NCBI RefSeq assembly: GCF_036417845.1
Contig: NC_090020.1
Span: 41,462,425-41,526,424 of the forward strand
DNA from: Apteryx mantelli
Taxonomy: Eukaryota > Chordata > Aves > Apterygiformes > Apterygidae
Direction: 5' to 3'
Length of the DNA stretch: 64,000 nucleotides
Every line of letters starts with the position of its first letter. The stretch's first letter is position 1. The notes beneath the pieces are model-generated. The model searched no databases. It worked only from the letters and a program-made list of their open reading frames with translations, and had not been told where the DNA came from. Positions 36,692-48,500 of the stretch are shown piece by piece. The position numbers and the translations under genes were made by a program.

Positions 36692-37810
36692 AGTCAAAAA
36701 GTTCTGCTGGTCTTGTCAAAGTGTTTTAACCTAAGGTTATGGGAAAAATATGGTGATTCTCCGGTTGGGTTTGGTGGCAACAATGTGCAAAATTAGTTAG
36801 TCTAATTGTTTCCTCTGGTTTTAAACTTTATGAAAAATATTTCAGTGCTAATTATTTGCCAATAGTTTCTCAAATCCCAGTAGTTTTATTTTCCTGAGTC
36901 ATCTCAGCAGAGTATCTGCATAATAGACAGACATCAGCTGAATCTAAATCACAATACTTACCTGCAGTCTGATTTAAATCTACAAAAATCAAGAAATGCG
37001 GATTTACTCCAGTGCCAAGTGATAGAAGAATGTGGTATCGTGCATGTATGTGTGCTGAAATTTCTATTCTCCAACATGTAAACTCTCAGCTAAGGCAGAG
37101 CTGCAACCAGCAGCATGTGGATGATGAGAAGAATGATTTGAAATGTCCTCTTACAACTATATTTATGTCTCTTAAATTAGGCTTGTGTGCTCTTATATGT
37201 TTATTATTTTTGCATCACATACATAGTGTAAAATCTCTCCTGGCACCAGGTCACTATTGATTGTATCTGCTGTGTTTTTCTGAAGAAAATTGTGTGCTGA
37301 ATTTCAGGTGGTTTTTGTACAATAAAAATACCACACAGAAGCTGATCTAGAACTGGGTTAGCATAGCAGGAAAGTATTTGCAAGCAGTAATGCATTATTT
37401 CACTAGATTTTTACTGGGCTATTTTCAAATATAAGATGAATGCACTTCTGTGATCAAACAGAAGAGCTTTTCCAAATATTATTATTAGATAATTCCGGAA
37501 GTGCTCAAAATTATCATTCTGGAATATTCTTCCTGTTTCTATAATGTTGCCGCTTTATAAAACAGCCATGAATATTAGTCTGAATTTGAGAGAGTAAGCT
37601 CCTCAATTTTAAAACACAGGTTATCCAAAGAGGGAGCATGCACAACCATGCAAATTGTGTGGCCAAATACATGATTCTAATGACATAAAAATGAGAAGTC
37701 ATAGTGACAAGACTTAGCCAACCATAACCTAAAATGTGTGGAAACAAACCACAGCGATCATTCTTTAACATATACAAGGATTTAATTTATCCATAGCATC
37801 AAGGGAAAAA

Positions 37811-37870
37811 TAAAATAAAATAAAGTAAAATAAAGTAAAGTAAAATAAAATAAGATAAGATAAGATAAAA
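37811..37870. repeat. TAAAA pentamer microsatellite, twelve units
   Basis: Twelve uninterrupted 5 bp units give exactly 60 bp. Three unit types occur in blocks: TAAAA, TAAAG and TAAGA, the last as three in a row near the end. The five-base phase is never broken. Confidence 0.95.
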
Positions 37871-37906
37871 TGGATATGATCCCAGGTATCCCAGGTTTTG
37901 CTGAAA

Positions 37907-37924
37907 TGGGAGGGGTTGGGGGGG
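37907..37924 (+). other. Possible G-quadruplex tract
   Basis: The 18-base run GGGAGGGGTTGGGGGGGG can be divided into four G3 blocks with loops of one or two bases, which fits the usual G-quadruplex rule. It lies 36 bp after the pentamer microsatellite in otherwise AT-rich DNA. Confidence 0.6.
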
Positions 37925-38117
37925 ATAACATTCATTTAATTATTTCATTTGATGACTTCCTGACAAATTGTAAAAGCTGTTTATGGCTTCAGAATCACAA
38001 GCAAAGACAGAGCTCAGGCCTTTCTCCAAAAAAATACAGTAACACGAACATCTTGCAGTAATAGGACTTAGGGCACTTACTCAGGAGAGCTGTCATTTCA
38101 TTCATCGGTAGGTAATG

Positions 38118-38149
38118 GTGTGTGCACGTGCACACACACACACACGCAC
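38118..38149. repeat. Alternating purine/pyrimidine tract with 20 bp palindrome
   Basis: Thirty-two bases alternate strictly between purine and pyrimidine (GT, then GCACGTGC, then CA repeats), the classic composition for Z-DNA. The first 20 bases, GTGTGTGCACGTGCACACAC, form a perfect palindrome centred on the E-box CACGTG at 38125-38130. Confidence 0.9.
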
Positions 38150-38489
38150 TCACAAGTTAGTACATTAGAGCAGAGCAATACATAATTAAAGCATCTGCCC
38201 ATTATGAGGCTAACCCACAGATAAAAAGAGGTTTGGATTTGCCATTTTTTGCTGAAAGAACATTCCTCCATTAGTGTGCGCTTAATTGACAGGTTCCATA
38301 GAGTGGCGGAAATAAAGCAAAACCTATTCAGCTTTATAAAGTAGCCACACATGGCTGGATTTAGGATGAATACTTTCAGTGAACTTGGAATCACATGCTT
38401 TACTTTTCTCTTAAAATTACACACAGGCTAATGGACTAAGAAAAAAGGAAAATATATATTTTTATTTAAAACAGCTCTAGCATCAAAAT

Positions 38490-38513
38490 GACGTGATAAC
38501 GTGACGTGATAAC
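38490..38513. repeat. 12 bp tandem duplication with CRE- and GATA-like sites
   Basis: TGACGTGATAAC occurs at 38490-38501 and again at 38502-38513, directly abutting. Each unit contains TGACGTGA, one base from the palindromic CREB/ATF site, and GATAA, the GATA-factor core. Confidence 0.8.
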
Positions 38514-38658
38514 AAAACACTCCAGTAGATGGATAACAATGACTGTTCTTAACTGTAAACTGTAAAGGGCTGTAATGAACAATCTCTTATCCTGCAGGTT
38601 CTCACTGTTCATGATCAAATAGTATTATCTTTATGGTCTTTATAGTCAGTATGCTATG

Positions 38659-38712
38659 ACCAAAAAAAAAACCCCCAACCCCCCCCAAAAACCAACAAAC
38701 CAAACCAAACAA
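38659..38712 (+). repeat. A/C-only low-complexity tract
   Basis: Fifty-four consecutive bases contain only A and C on the + strand: ten A, then C runs of five and eight, then CCAA/CAAAC units. There is no coding content. Confidence 0.9.
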
Positions 38713-39440
38713 GAAACCCTAACATAAATCATAACCCGAAAAACAGTTCCTGAATAAAGTGAGCCAGCTGATAAAGGGTTTGTCAGTAATTTGGGAAAAT
38801 GCCATTATTAGACTACATTCTTTTCATTCTTAAACATCCAAATCTTCACTTGCTAAAAGTTAGTGAAAGTAAAAAACCTATCCCATTATATATTTAGACT
38901 TCTTCATGTGGATATTAAAATAAACTATGTTCTGAAATTAAGAGTTAAAATACCTTCTCTAGTTTTCCATACATATGTGCCTGTATAAATATATTTCATC
39001 ATTTTACAAATTACAATATTTATATTAAAGCTTTCGGTCTGCAAATCATTACAGTTTAACATGAACAAACAATTTCTCTGTTTTGGTTCTGTCTTTAAAT
39101 CATTTTTGGAGATAATGAAAACCAGCCAAAATGAGTGACTGCAAATAATATGAACAACACATTTATTTAGAAAAATAAACTGAAAATGCTGTTCATCTGT
39201 TACATTTCTCCATGAAGTATAGATAAATGGCTAGAAAAATTTTATGTCAAATACATATTACAAATGACTTATTTTCTTTAACAGTAACAGGGAGGATAAT
39301 GTCAATGTTCAAATAGGAACATTTTAGATGTATAATTCGATAGTTTAAATTTCTTGGCTGCTAATATGATAAAAAATGAATGCTATTAAAAAAATATTAT
39401 ATCCCTTTTTTAAATCCACCTTATTGTGTTGATGCTTTTT

Positions 39441-39486
39441 CATATATATACACATATATATAGATGTATGTATATGTATATATACA
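39441..39486. repeat. TA/TATG-rich microsatellite
   Basis: An interrupted run of AT, ATAC and TATG units (CATATATATACACATATATA and onward) spans about 46 bp. Confidence 0.8.
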
Positions 39487-42400
39487 TTTAAAACTAAGAA
39501 AGAACCATAATCCTTTCAGTGGACAGATCACCACTGCGAAAGAGAGAGCAATTCTTTTCTTCAGTTCTTACTTTTCGGTTCCTTTTGGAGCCCCTGCAAA
39601 ATATCGCCTGCTGTGGTTAAAAGTCTCCCGGGGCCATCTGTGCAAATGGTGGCACACATCATTACCCTGAATGGAAGTGACAGTGCAAATACTAGAAGTG
39701 CATTGAGATGCAATCTGTAACAGCTGAATTTCTTCAGATCTGGGTGGAGGACAGGAGATGGCATCCTTTGAAGCAATTTAACATCACCAGTGCCCTGTTC
39801 CTGTATGGCTTTGAATATATACAAGGGATGACAGAGGTCGTCTTTCCCCACAGACAGCAACATTCCTCCATTACAGTAAATGCATTTGTTTCCTGCTATC
39901 ACCTAGAGTGCTTCATTTTTCCTTTTGGCTACATATTGAAATATTTTTTGGATGCTGGCTGGACCCCATGAAAAACTCACTGCTTGTTACTCTGGTTGCT
40001 CAGTGCAGAACCCGAGTGTCAGGCTAGGAAAGAGCAGTTTCTGTAAGGGGACAAGACATCTGGTCCCCTTGATTCTTCATTCTGACTGAACGGGATTTAA
40101 GGCTGTGGCTTTTGCCAGGACTCAGCTCGTGGCTGTCAGATCTGAGACGGATGATTCAGTGCTGATTCCATGCGTGAGCACTTGTGCTCCAACACCAAGG
40201 GCTTCTCCATGCGCCAAGGAGGGTCAGGTTCCCAGTTCCTTTCAGATCTGGCCTGCAAGAAGTCACAATGATGAATCTGATATGCAAGAAATTAACTGAT
40301 GCGCCTCCAGATATAGATATTCCTTCAAGCCTGAAGGTGCTGTTGAACAGAAAAGAAAACAAGGACAAAGTTATAAAAATGTTACTTTAAGTAGACAAAG
40401 TCAATGGCAAACAAAACAGATTTTTGCACAATCATTCCATTTTTCATTTAAATAAGAGTTCCGAGAATTGCAAAAGTTTAAAACTTGAACTTTTGTAGTG
40501 GTACTTCATTAATGATACAGGCCTTAGTTCTCTGCTGGGGCAAATGGGTTTAACTTCACTGATGTCCTTCAGATCACATCAGATTATACCACCTGAGGAA
40601 CTGATCATCAATACCTTACGTCCCAGAGTAATGGGGGTCCTGAGAGGGATGAACTGTTGTATGATTAACCTTGTGAACCTACCTAATGCAACAATTTGGT
40701 TTAGCAATCTACCTTAGCATGTAAGATGAAACAAGAATTCCTGAGGTCTTTACTGACAAAGAGCAAAATGTTAAGCGTTTGAGAAAGCTTCTAAAAATTT
40801 GGGTCTAATTTATCCTGGAAACATGGATTCTAATCCCTATCCTCAAAGTAAATACTGAATTTCAGCAGGGGTTTCTTACCTGATAGATATGTTTCCTAAT
40901 CACTATAACACTATATTATATTTGATTTGAGTCTTCCATATTCCCTCTTGTGAAACTGTTTTAATTTGTATAACACACTAAAACAGTCCTTGAGACAGCA
41001 AAAGAAAGTAACGCTCCAATCCAGTGCTGAGGTTCACTGACTCACTGAATTTACTCACTTTATTTATTAGACAAAATAAAACAGCATCAAAAGGACAGGC
41101 CTTGGGATACTTACCTTACGGTAGCTAGGGTGCTAACTTAGGTTAAATAATTAAATTCACATCTCCTGAGAAAACGAATTAGAACTTCCTCTTTCAGTGT
41201 AGGTGACTTACATCCAGAGCTACTTACTGCAAGGGGGAAGAAAACTACTTCTTTGCCATTCGTTTTATGAATCTAGGCCTTCATATGCATTTTTTCTTAT
41301 TTCATATTGACTGGAATGTTTCACTTTGATAAAAATAGTAAAGGAGAAGGGCAGGATTTCACTTTGATATTGGAAAAAAGGGATCTGAAGCTGGTACACT
41401 AAGAACCTTTTATTTTTTCCCACAACTAATATAAAATATCAATTATTCACAAAAACTTAATTACTATTCAGGATTGTAACAGCGGCACAGTGTAGCCCAG
41501 CATTCTGTCTCTAATGGATATGGTATAATAAGTTTATGATAAAATTGGCTGGGAGGGGAAATTTCTTCCTAATCAAACTGTTTAGGGTTTGGCTTGCATC
41601 ATTAATCAAAAAGATGAGTATCCTATACATTCTGTTAGCTGCATATTTTTTTTAACTGTGGACAGTTTTCATATCACTAGAAACACACAACCCTTTTTCA
41701 ACTGTCACAGTCTCTGGCTTCAATTACATCTTGGGCTAATGATTCGTACATGTTAATACCTCATAAAAATCACAGAAAACGGTGCTGCCCTTGAATTCGT
41801 CTTACAGCTCATGAAACAAGATAGCTATTGTACAACAAACATGTATATAAAAGTAATAATAATAATCAAAAGAGATACATAACATAAGCAGTATTTATTC
41901 TCTGTCAGGAGACAGTTGTCTCAAACTTATTCAGAACAATACTGAATACCTATAGGCATGAAAATCACAGTAACCTTCTCTTTTTATCTGGGTTGCAATT
42001 CATAAACGTACTCAATTTCATGCACATAAAAACCATAAATTGTATACCAGCTATACCTGTATTCTTCTAGCATCTCTCTAATTCAAACATCAACCTACGC
42101 AATATGATTCATTCCCATTCCTAAAGCCATATGACATCCACCTTAATTTCCTCAATGCTCCACCAAAGAAGAAAAGTCTGTCTTCTGTTTCTTAATGATA
42201 TCTCTACTAGAAAGCGCAAATTGCACTTCTGTGAAAAATCTGATGCACCTCGTCATATTAATAAATAATTTGTTCAAATTGGAAGATTACTATTAAGCTT
42301 GCTAAGTGAAGAATTCAGAAGATGGGGAACACCTGCATTAAAAACAGAATAAGCAGTTCTTTCCAGCTCCACAAATCCTTTATTATGAATCCATAATTGT

Positions 42401-42500
42401 ACAGATGATCAAGGCAGGCCAGTCACTTAAAAAATGCATCTACTAATTACAGATTCCCATTCTGAAACGCCTCGTTTTTAATTCTGTAGTCTTTAGTATT

Positions 42501-45500
42501 TTGACAGGGAGGCTTTACATTCAAATCACTACATTTAACTTATCATCAAGTACCCCCTTGTTACACCATACCTGCCAATATCCTCACAGTCTAAAAACAG
42601 GTGACCTAAATAGGGAGCGAGAGCTCAGACAGTACATGGGAAAGCGGCTGGGTCCTTACATTCCTCCCCTCCCTTTGTCAGCACCATCGAGCCGTTCTCT
42701 TCCTTTTACAGCACCACTATTTAGTTCCAAAAAAGAGAGACCCAGAGAAACCAATGTCATTGTTTTCCCATTCAGAACCAGAGACCTACTCCTCTCAGCT
42801 TCATTTTGCTTCTATGCCAGTATTACTCCAAATAAACCCTTTGGTTTCCTTCTGTTTGTCGCACGGTTTTCTAAAAAACTGGCCATGGGCCCAGTGCAAG
42901 CTGCCACGAGATCCTCCTCCAAAGGGTGGCTGGGACCATAGCGCAGCACGCTCCGCAAATGGCTGTGGAGGAAAAATACTGAGAGAAGAGGCCGCAGGAG
43001 GGAATCACCCTTTCCCCTTAGACCTAGGAGATTACTATGTATATGCTGCTTAGCATAAAATGAATGGGGATTTAAAGGTTTGGCCAGAACAGAAGAAGTT
43101 CATAGAAGCAGGCAATATCTTCTGTTAGAAGAAGCGAGGTGGTTGAAAATAACAGGCAAGTTTAACAGAATTTCAAATGCATCTTCAATTCCAAAGCAAA
43201 GTTCAAACTAAGTATAGGAAGGGAACATTTATTCAAGCTTAGCTGAATAAACAATAAATTTTATTTTAAAGTACAGGGATATTCATTCAGGTTCAATTTA
43301 CAATATTTAAAGACCAACAGGCAGTCTTATTCTATAATGGTATGATAGGAAGATATCAAACAAATAAGAGAAAACATTTATCAACCTTTAACTGATGACT
43401 GCAGTGATGACTGCCAATGATGTTTTAGACGCCACTTCCTATGCTGGTTCTAGTCCCACTTATCAAGCAAAAGTAAAGAAAACAATTAGGAAATCAGCTT
43501 CACATTCAGTTGAGAGAGAGAAATTTTCTTGATTAATACTAAGCTGTATAAATTCCAAATCATTTGAAGAGCCTGATAAAAGCACCTGAAAGACTACCTT
43601 ATTTAAAATCCCCCTGTTATCTGGGTCATTTTCGCACAGACAAGATAATTTGGATGTATGCTCTTTACCTGGCATAAGTACAGCAGCAGTCAGAGCACAG
43701 GCCAAGCTATTAGTTGTACTCACATATATAAAAGTAAAAGAACTGTTCCTATCAAAAAAAATCACTTAGTAGTAAATCCTCCTAAACTTAATGTACATAT
43801 TTTCCAGGTACTGTTAAATAATAGTGGTATCTCTTTCAGCTACTCAATTACACTTCAAAGCTACAGAAATGTTTAGATTCAGATATATTGTTTTATCAAT
43901 ATTACTTTTTTATTGCTTTCAGAACAGATGTATTAATATGCAAAATTCTTTCAATAGAAGAAACATTATTGAGAAAACATTTTTATAGAGCATTTTTTTA
44001 TTCTTTGTGTCCATGACCCTTGGTGCCTTTTTTTGTAGACAGAAATTTAAATAGTGCATTAGAGAAAATGCCCAATTTTAGCCAGAAGCCAGAACATTTC
44101 AGATAAAATTTTGTATGTCTTTTGACTACAGCAATTCTGCCAAATGCAAGAACAATGTTTCTACTAAACATTTTACTTCTCCTACAAGATTTTAACTGTA
44201 TACACCAATATTCACATTTCTGTATTTTGCAGTGCAGCACTGTTGAGACATCTTTCTCTATAAAAACTTTAACAAGTGAATCTCAGCAACGCAGAATGTT
44301 AACAAATCCACCACCACTCTTTTTTTGTAAATTTTCCTGTTTCTCTTAGAAGCTTCAGAATACTGATTTATGTGCAATAGCCTTATCCTACTGTTTCAGT
44401 CTGTAAACAACTTGTATGCCAATAAGCAAACAAGAACTCCCAATTGCTTATTGCAAGTTGATTCTTTCACAGCTTTGAAAGAGATTGTAAAAAGGCACAT
44501 AGCATTAAAATAGTTACATTTATACATTTTCAGATTGTGTTCCTTTATGCGCTATAACCCAAACACATGTAGACAGCATGTATTAGCTCTTCTACAGGAG
44601 TGTCATCATTTTGCTAATCTCTCCTAGAAACGCTTTTCTAATGCAATTAAGTTGTCATCTAGTCCTGTTGTTCCAGCTTTGGTATTTCTAGAGTTTTCTC
44701 TAAAAAAATAGTTCTATGTCAAAAGAACTGTTCCCAAATAGAAATCTGCAAATGATCTCAGAGAGGATATGAAGAAAGGATTTATTAAATACCCTAGATA
44801 GTATTTTCCAACTGAAGTCATACAGCTTAAATAATGCATTTGTACCATTTTAATGTCTTTGTATGCTTGCACAACAAAATGAAGACCATCAGAATAGTGG
44901 CTCTGGGAGCTACTCTACAATATTTTTTTAAGAGTGAAAAACTAATGGCAACAAAAGCACCATGCAATGAATGCAAGGAGCATTGTGCTTGTCAATATAT
45001 GACACTCATAAAATTTCCTATGTTTATTACTTAGGAACTGCTGGCCAAATTGTTGTAGTGCTTTTCTCAATAATGTCCCAAGCAGTTCAGATTTGAGAGA
45101 AGCAATCTGTGGGACTAACAACAGGAAATTGTCTTTTTTCTTGATATCACTACTTTCCAACACAGCTGAAATCCAGGCAACCAAAGCTACCAGGTGATAT
45201 ACTGACACCATGGAAGTCTACATTAGGGATTGTCACCATCACTGCCAAAAACATCAAAACTCAGACTCAAAAATGCTCAAAGGGGAAAGAATAGCACTGG
45301 AAAAAGTTGAGGGAAAAACAAAGCAAGGTCTGATGATGTATCCTGGGAAACTCTGGCAGCCTTGTTCACTTTGGTCAGAAGCATCTTCTCCAGTACCAGA
45401 AGTAAAATTTACTAGAGAAGATCTTCTTCCATGGCTTGTACAGAAAGGTTATATAAACAAGCAACTTATGAATTTCTCAGACATATTTTTGGTTGAGACC

Positions 45501-48500
45501 CTTTCTGTTCAGCATCTTCAACCTTTTGAAACATTTTTAACAGGTCATTTTACTGACATGACCTTCTTTCTTTTCACTCACCTTTTCATTCACTCATCCA
45601 CTTAGAGATTGGAAAACTATTCTGTGCAACAGCTTAAAGCATGTCTTAAGACAGAACTACTTAGGTCATGGGTGATTACATTCCTAGGAAGCCAAATTCT
45701 TTTTTTTTTGTTAGTTTTTGGATACATTACAATATATCTTCCATGAGACAAGTACTCACTAAAGATTTCTGGGAGGCTGTTCTTTCTTCTTTTTGTCTCT
45801 GGGATGCATGTTTACTAGCTGCCAGAACAGAAGTTTTCTGGAAACATTAGCTTTGGACTACATTTTATCTCGTATTTGACTATCACACATAGAAAAAAGA
45901 AGAACAGGAGATGGGTTTCTCTATGCTGGCGTATGATACAAAATTTGAGCTATTCTATATTGCAAAGGAACAAGGCATGAATGGCCATATATATTTACAT
46001 CTTTCAGTTACAGTTAGGCTTTTGATATAAACTTGCTTAAATAGCCAAGGCCAGGTCTGCTTAACTGCTTGCTTATCAATGCCTCTAACAGAACAACATG
46101 CATTATTTTAAATTCTCTGTCTTCTACTAAGAAGAGCTAAGCACAGGACAGGTACTGGATGACATCCATCAGGCTGCAAAAAGGTATACTGCAGTTTGCA
46201 TGGTCACATCCAAAGCCACAGTTCAAGTGGCCGTTGCAGTTGTATCAATAGCAGTAGCTGAGCTGCTGGGGTTAAAACTTGATTGGGTCTGTCTATATAG
46301 AAGCAGTCGCTCTTCAGCTTAGATATGTCCCTAGAAAAGATCTGATGGTGACACTATGGAAAAAGAATTTGATGTATTGACAGCCACTGTAATGTCCAAT
46401 GATGGTACTCAAACAAAAGATAATAATCATTTATCTATAAGATCTTTTAATACTAAAAATATTGTCTGAGTGATTTTTTTGAAAGATTATTGAAACAATT
46501 TATACCAAATGTTCACTGGACTATAATGAAAGAATAAAGCTGGAATAAAGCATTTGAGGCATTTAATTGGGTAAAAGGAAATTTGGGTTCACTTTCTGGT
46601 TTGGCTGCAGATTTCCTGTGTGACACAGGCAATTCATCTAATCTACATATATCACACCTTATCGGTGTTTTATTTTACTTTCTATCCCTTTCACTCTCCA
46701 CAAATTTCTGCCTTGTCTATTCAGAACGTAAATACTCTGAAACACTGAACATACAAGCACAAAGACTGGAACAAGAGAGTTCTGCTACATGTTATGGGCT
46801 CTCAGTACTCTTGAAACAAATAAGCAAACAACAAAACCCCCTACATCCCTAATAGTGAACAAAACTTTGCTTCTTGCAGCATCCCTCTGGCTGAGTATTG
46901 GAGGGGTGGGGATGTATGGGCAGGTAAACCTGAGGCCTACAGTCCCTTTCCCTGACTGAAGCTCTGCATCTCAGATGCATAAAGAGAATCTCCTATAGGA
47001 AATATGGGAAAAGTCCAGGAAACCCAGGCACTCTTCCTGCAGTTCTTTTGGTTTAAAACTACGTATCTCTAATCATACGAACTAGATAGTGTGATGCTAT
47101 TTTAATCTTTTACCTTTATTTTTTGCCCTCCTTTTCATGCTGAGTCAAAATAAGTTTCATCAATTAGCTTGAACACACATCTGTGTCAAATGGAGATAGA
47201 ACAAAAATTAGGAGAAGAAAGAAATGCAGAAGACAGCTAAGTGTCTAACAGAAGTAATTTTCTGCTTCAAATGATTAGTAAACTGTTAGCTGGTAGCATG
47301 CTTGGGTAACTGGCTAGAAAGTTTACCTATCTAGCTTAATACATGCAAGGCCCATAGCAAGCAGATAAGGAAACAAGGATATTAAGTGGCTTGGTATTTG
47401 TGATGAGATGCCAAAGAATTTCATGTCCTACCAATGCTGTATCTACTACTTCTTAGGTTAAACTAAGGTTTTTGCTATCATTGCCTTCCATTTACTAAAG
47501 GTGCTTTAGGTACATTCTAGTTATTTTCAAAAACCCAAGCAAAAGAGATGGAAAGACTGACAGCTTAGAAAGGAAAACCTCCTGTATGTGTCAATGCTCT
47601 GTTTATTCTGTAAACATTAAGATTTCCAATGGTTTACTTTCCGATTCAATCAATTCCTGAAGCTGACTATGTAACGGAAAAAAGGATGGTCATATTTATA
47701 ACAAACCTCTATACTCAGTGAATACAGAATAATAAGATTAATTTACTGATTCTTGATATTAAGTGTTCAATGAGACTTGAATACCTTCAACATATATCTT
47801 TCTTCTCTTTGAATATATGGCATAATCTCTATGCCACTAGCAGAAACCTTTATCACTCAGTGAAATGGACATTCTTCTCAGGACAAGCAAAAATTTATAT
47901 AGAATAATTAAATGTTTTAAAGGACTTGCATCTACTATTAATAGCTTTGGTGGGTTTTTTTATTTTTATTTTCAGAGTTTAGAGTCTTTTTGTGTAATTA
48001 CATGCCTTGAAGTGACATGCGAATGGTCTGAAAACCATTCTTCCTGGAATACATCTTTCATTTGGCAGGTGTAACCTTTTCTTCTTCAGCCTGGAGCTAG
48101 GAAGGATGGCTGCTAAGTGAACTGGCAACCCTCCACTTGCTTATTTTTAAAAAATGTATATGGGTGAAGGAGTCATGTATAAGAATATAACTATCAATAT
48201 TTCTGCTCTTTTTGACATTTACTGATTTTTCATCTATTTCTTATTACTTGAGCAAGCCAGTAACCTTGTAGGATTAGACTTTTCAAGCCAGAAAGACTTA
48301 AAAGACATCAGAAAATACAGTAAATACTTTGGTTTAGCCTTTTCATAGGTTTGTCTGTTGATGGATGAAATAATTTATGATTCTAGTTGACACCTTTCTG
48401 TTTGCTAACAAATGGTTTACAGGATTTACTTTCTCCTTTATCATCTGGTGCGAATATTTTACCACAGAAGATTAAAAATGAATTTGACTGCCAGTAGACA

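Larger units (their letters stand above)
35701..37810. other. Unique sequence with a duplicated 70 bp block
   Basis: Apart from the direct repeat pair at 35758 and 36622 nothing was recognised. The part at 35930-36290 is closer to balanced base composition and has overlapping 60 to 90 codon frames on both strands without domains. An octamer ATGCAAAT (POU-factor type) is at 37648-37655. Confidence 0.5.
37871..42500. other. AT-rich sequence with clustered simple repeats
   Basis: No gene was recognised. The region holds several short low-complexity features listed separately (37907, 38118, 38490, 38659 and 39441). The part 38150-38430 contains homeodomain-type sites (TTAATTGACAG at 38283-38293) and a TEAD-like ACATTCCT near 38260, so it could be a conserved enhancer; this is inference only. 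Around 39560-39970 overlapping frames of 87 and 113 codons on opposite strands show no domain. Confidence 0.5.

Noticed and set aside
42501..42941. 146-codon plus frame as an exon or gene
   Set aside because: No motif, no promoter, and no convincing splice sites were seen.
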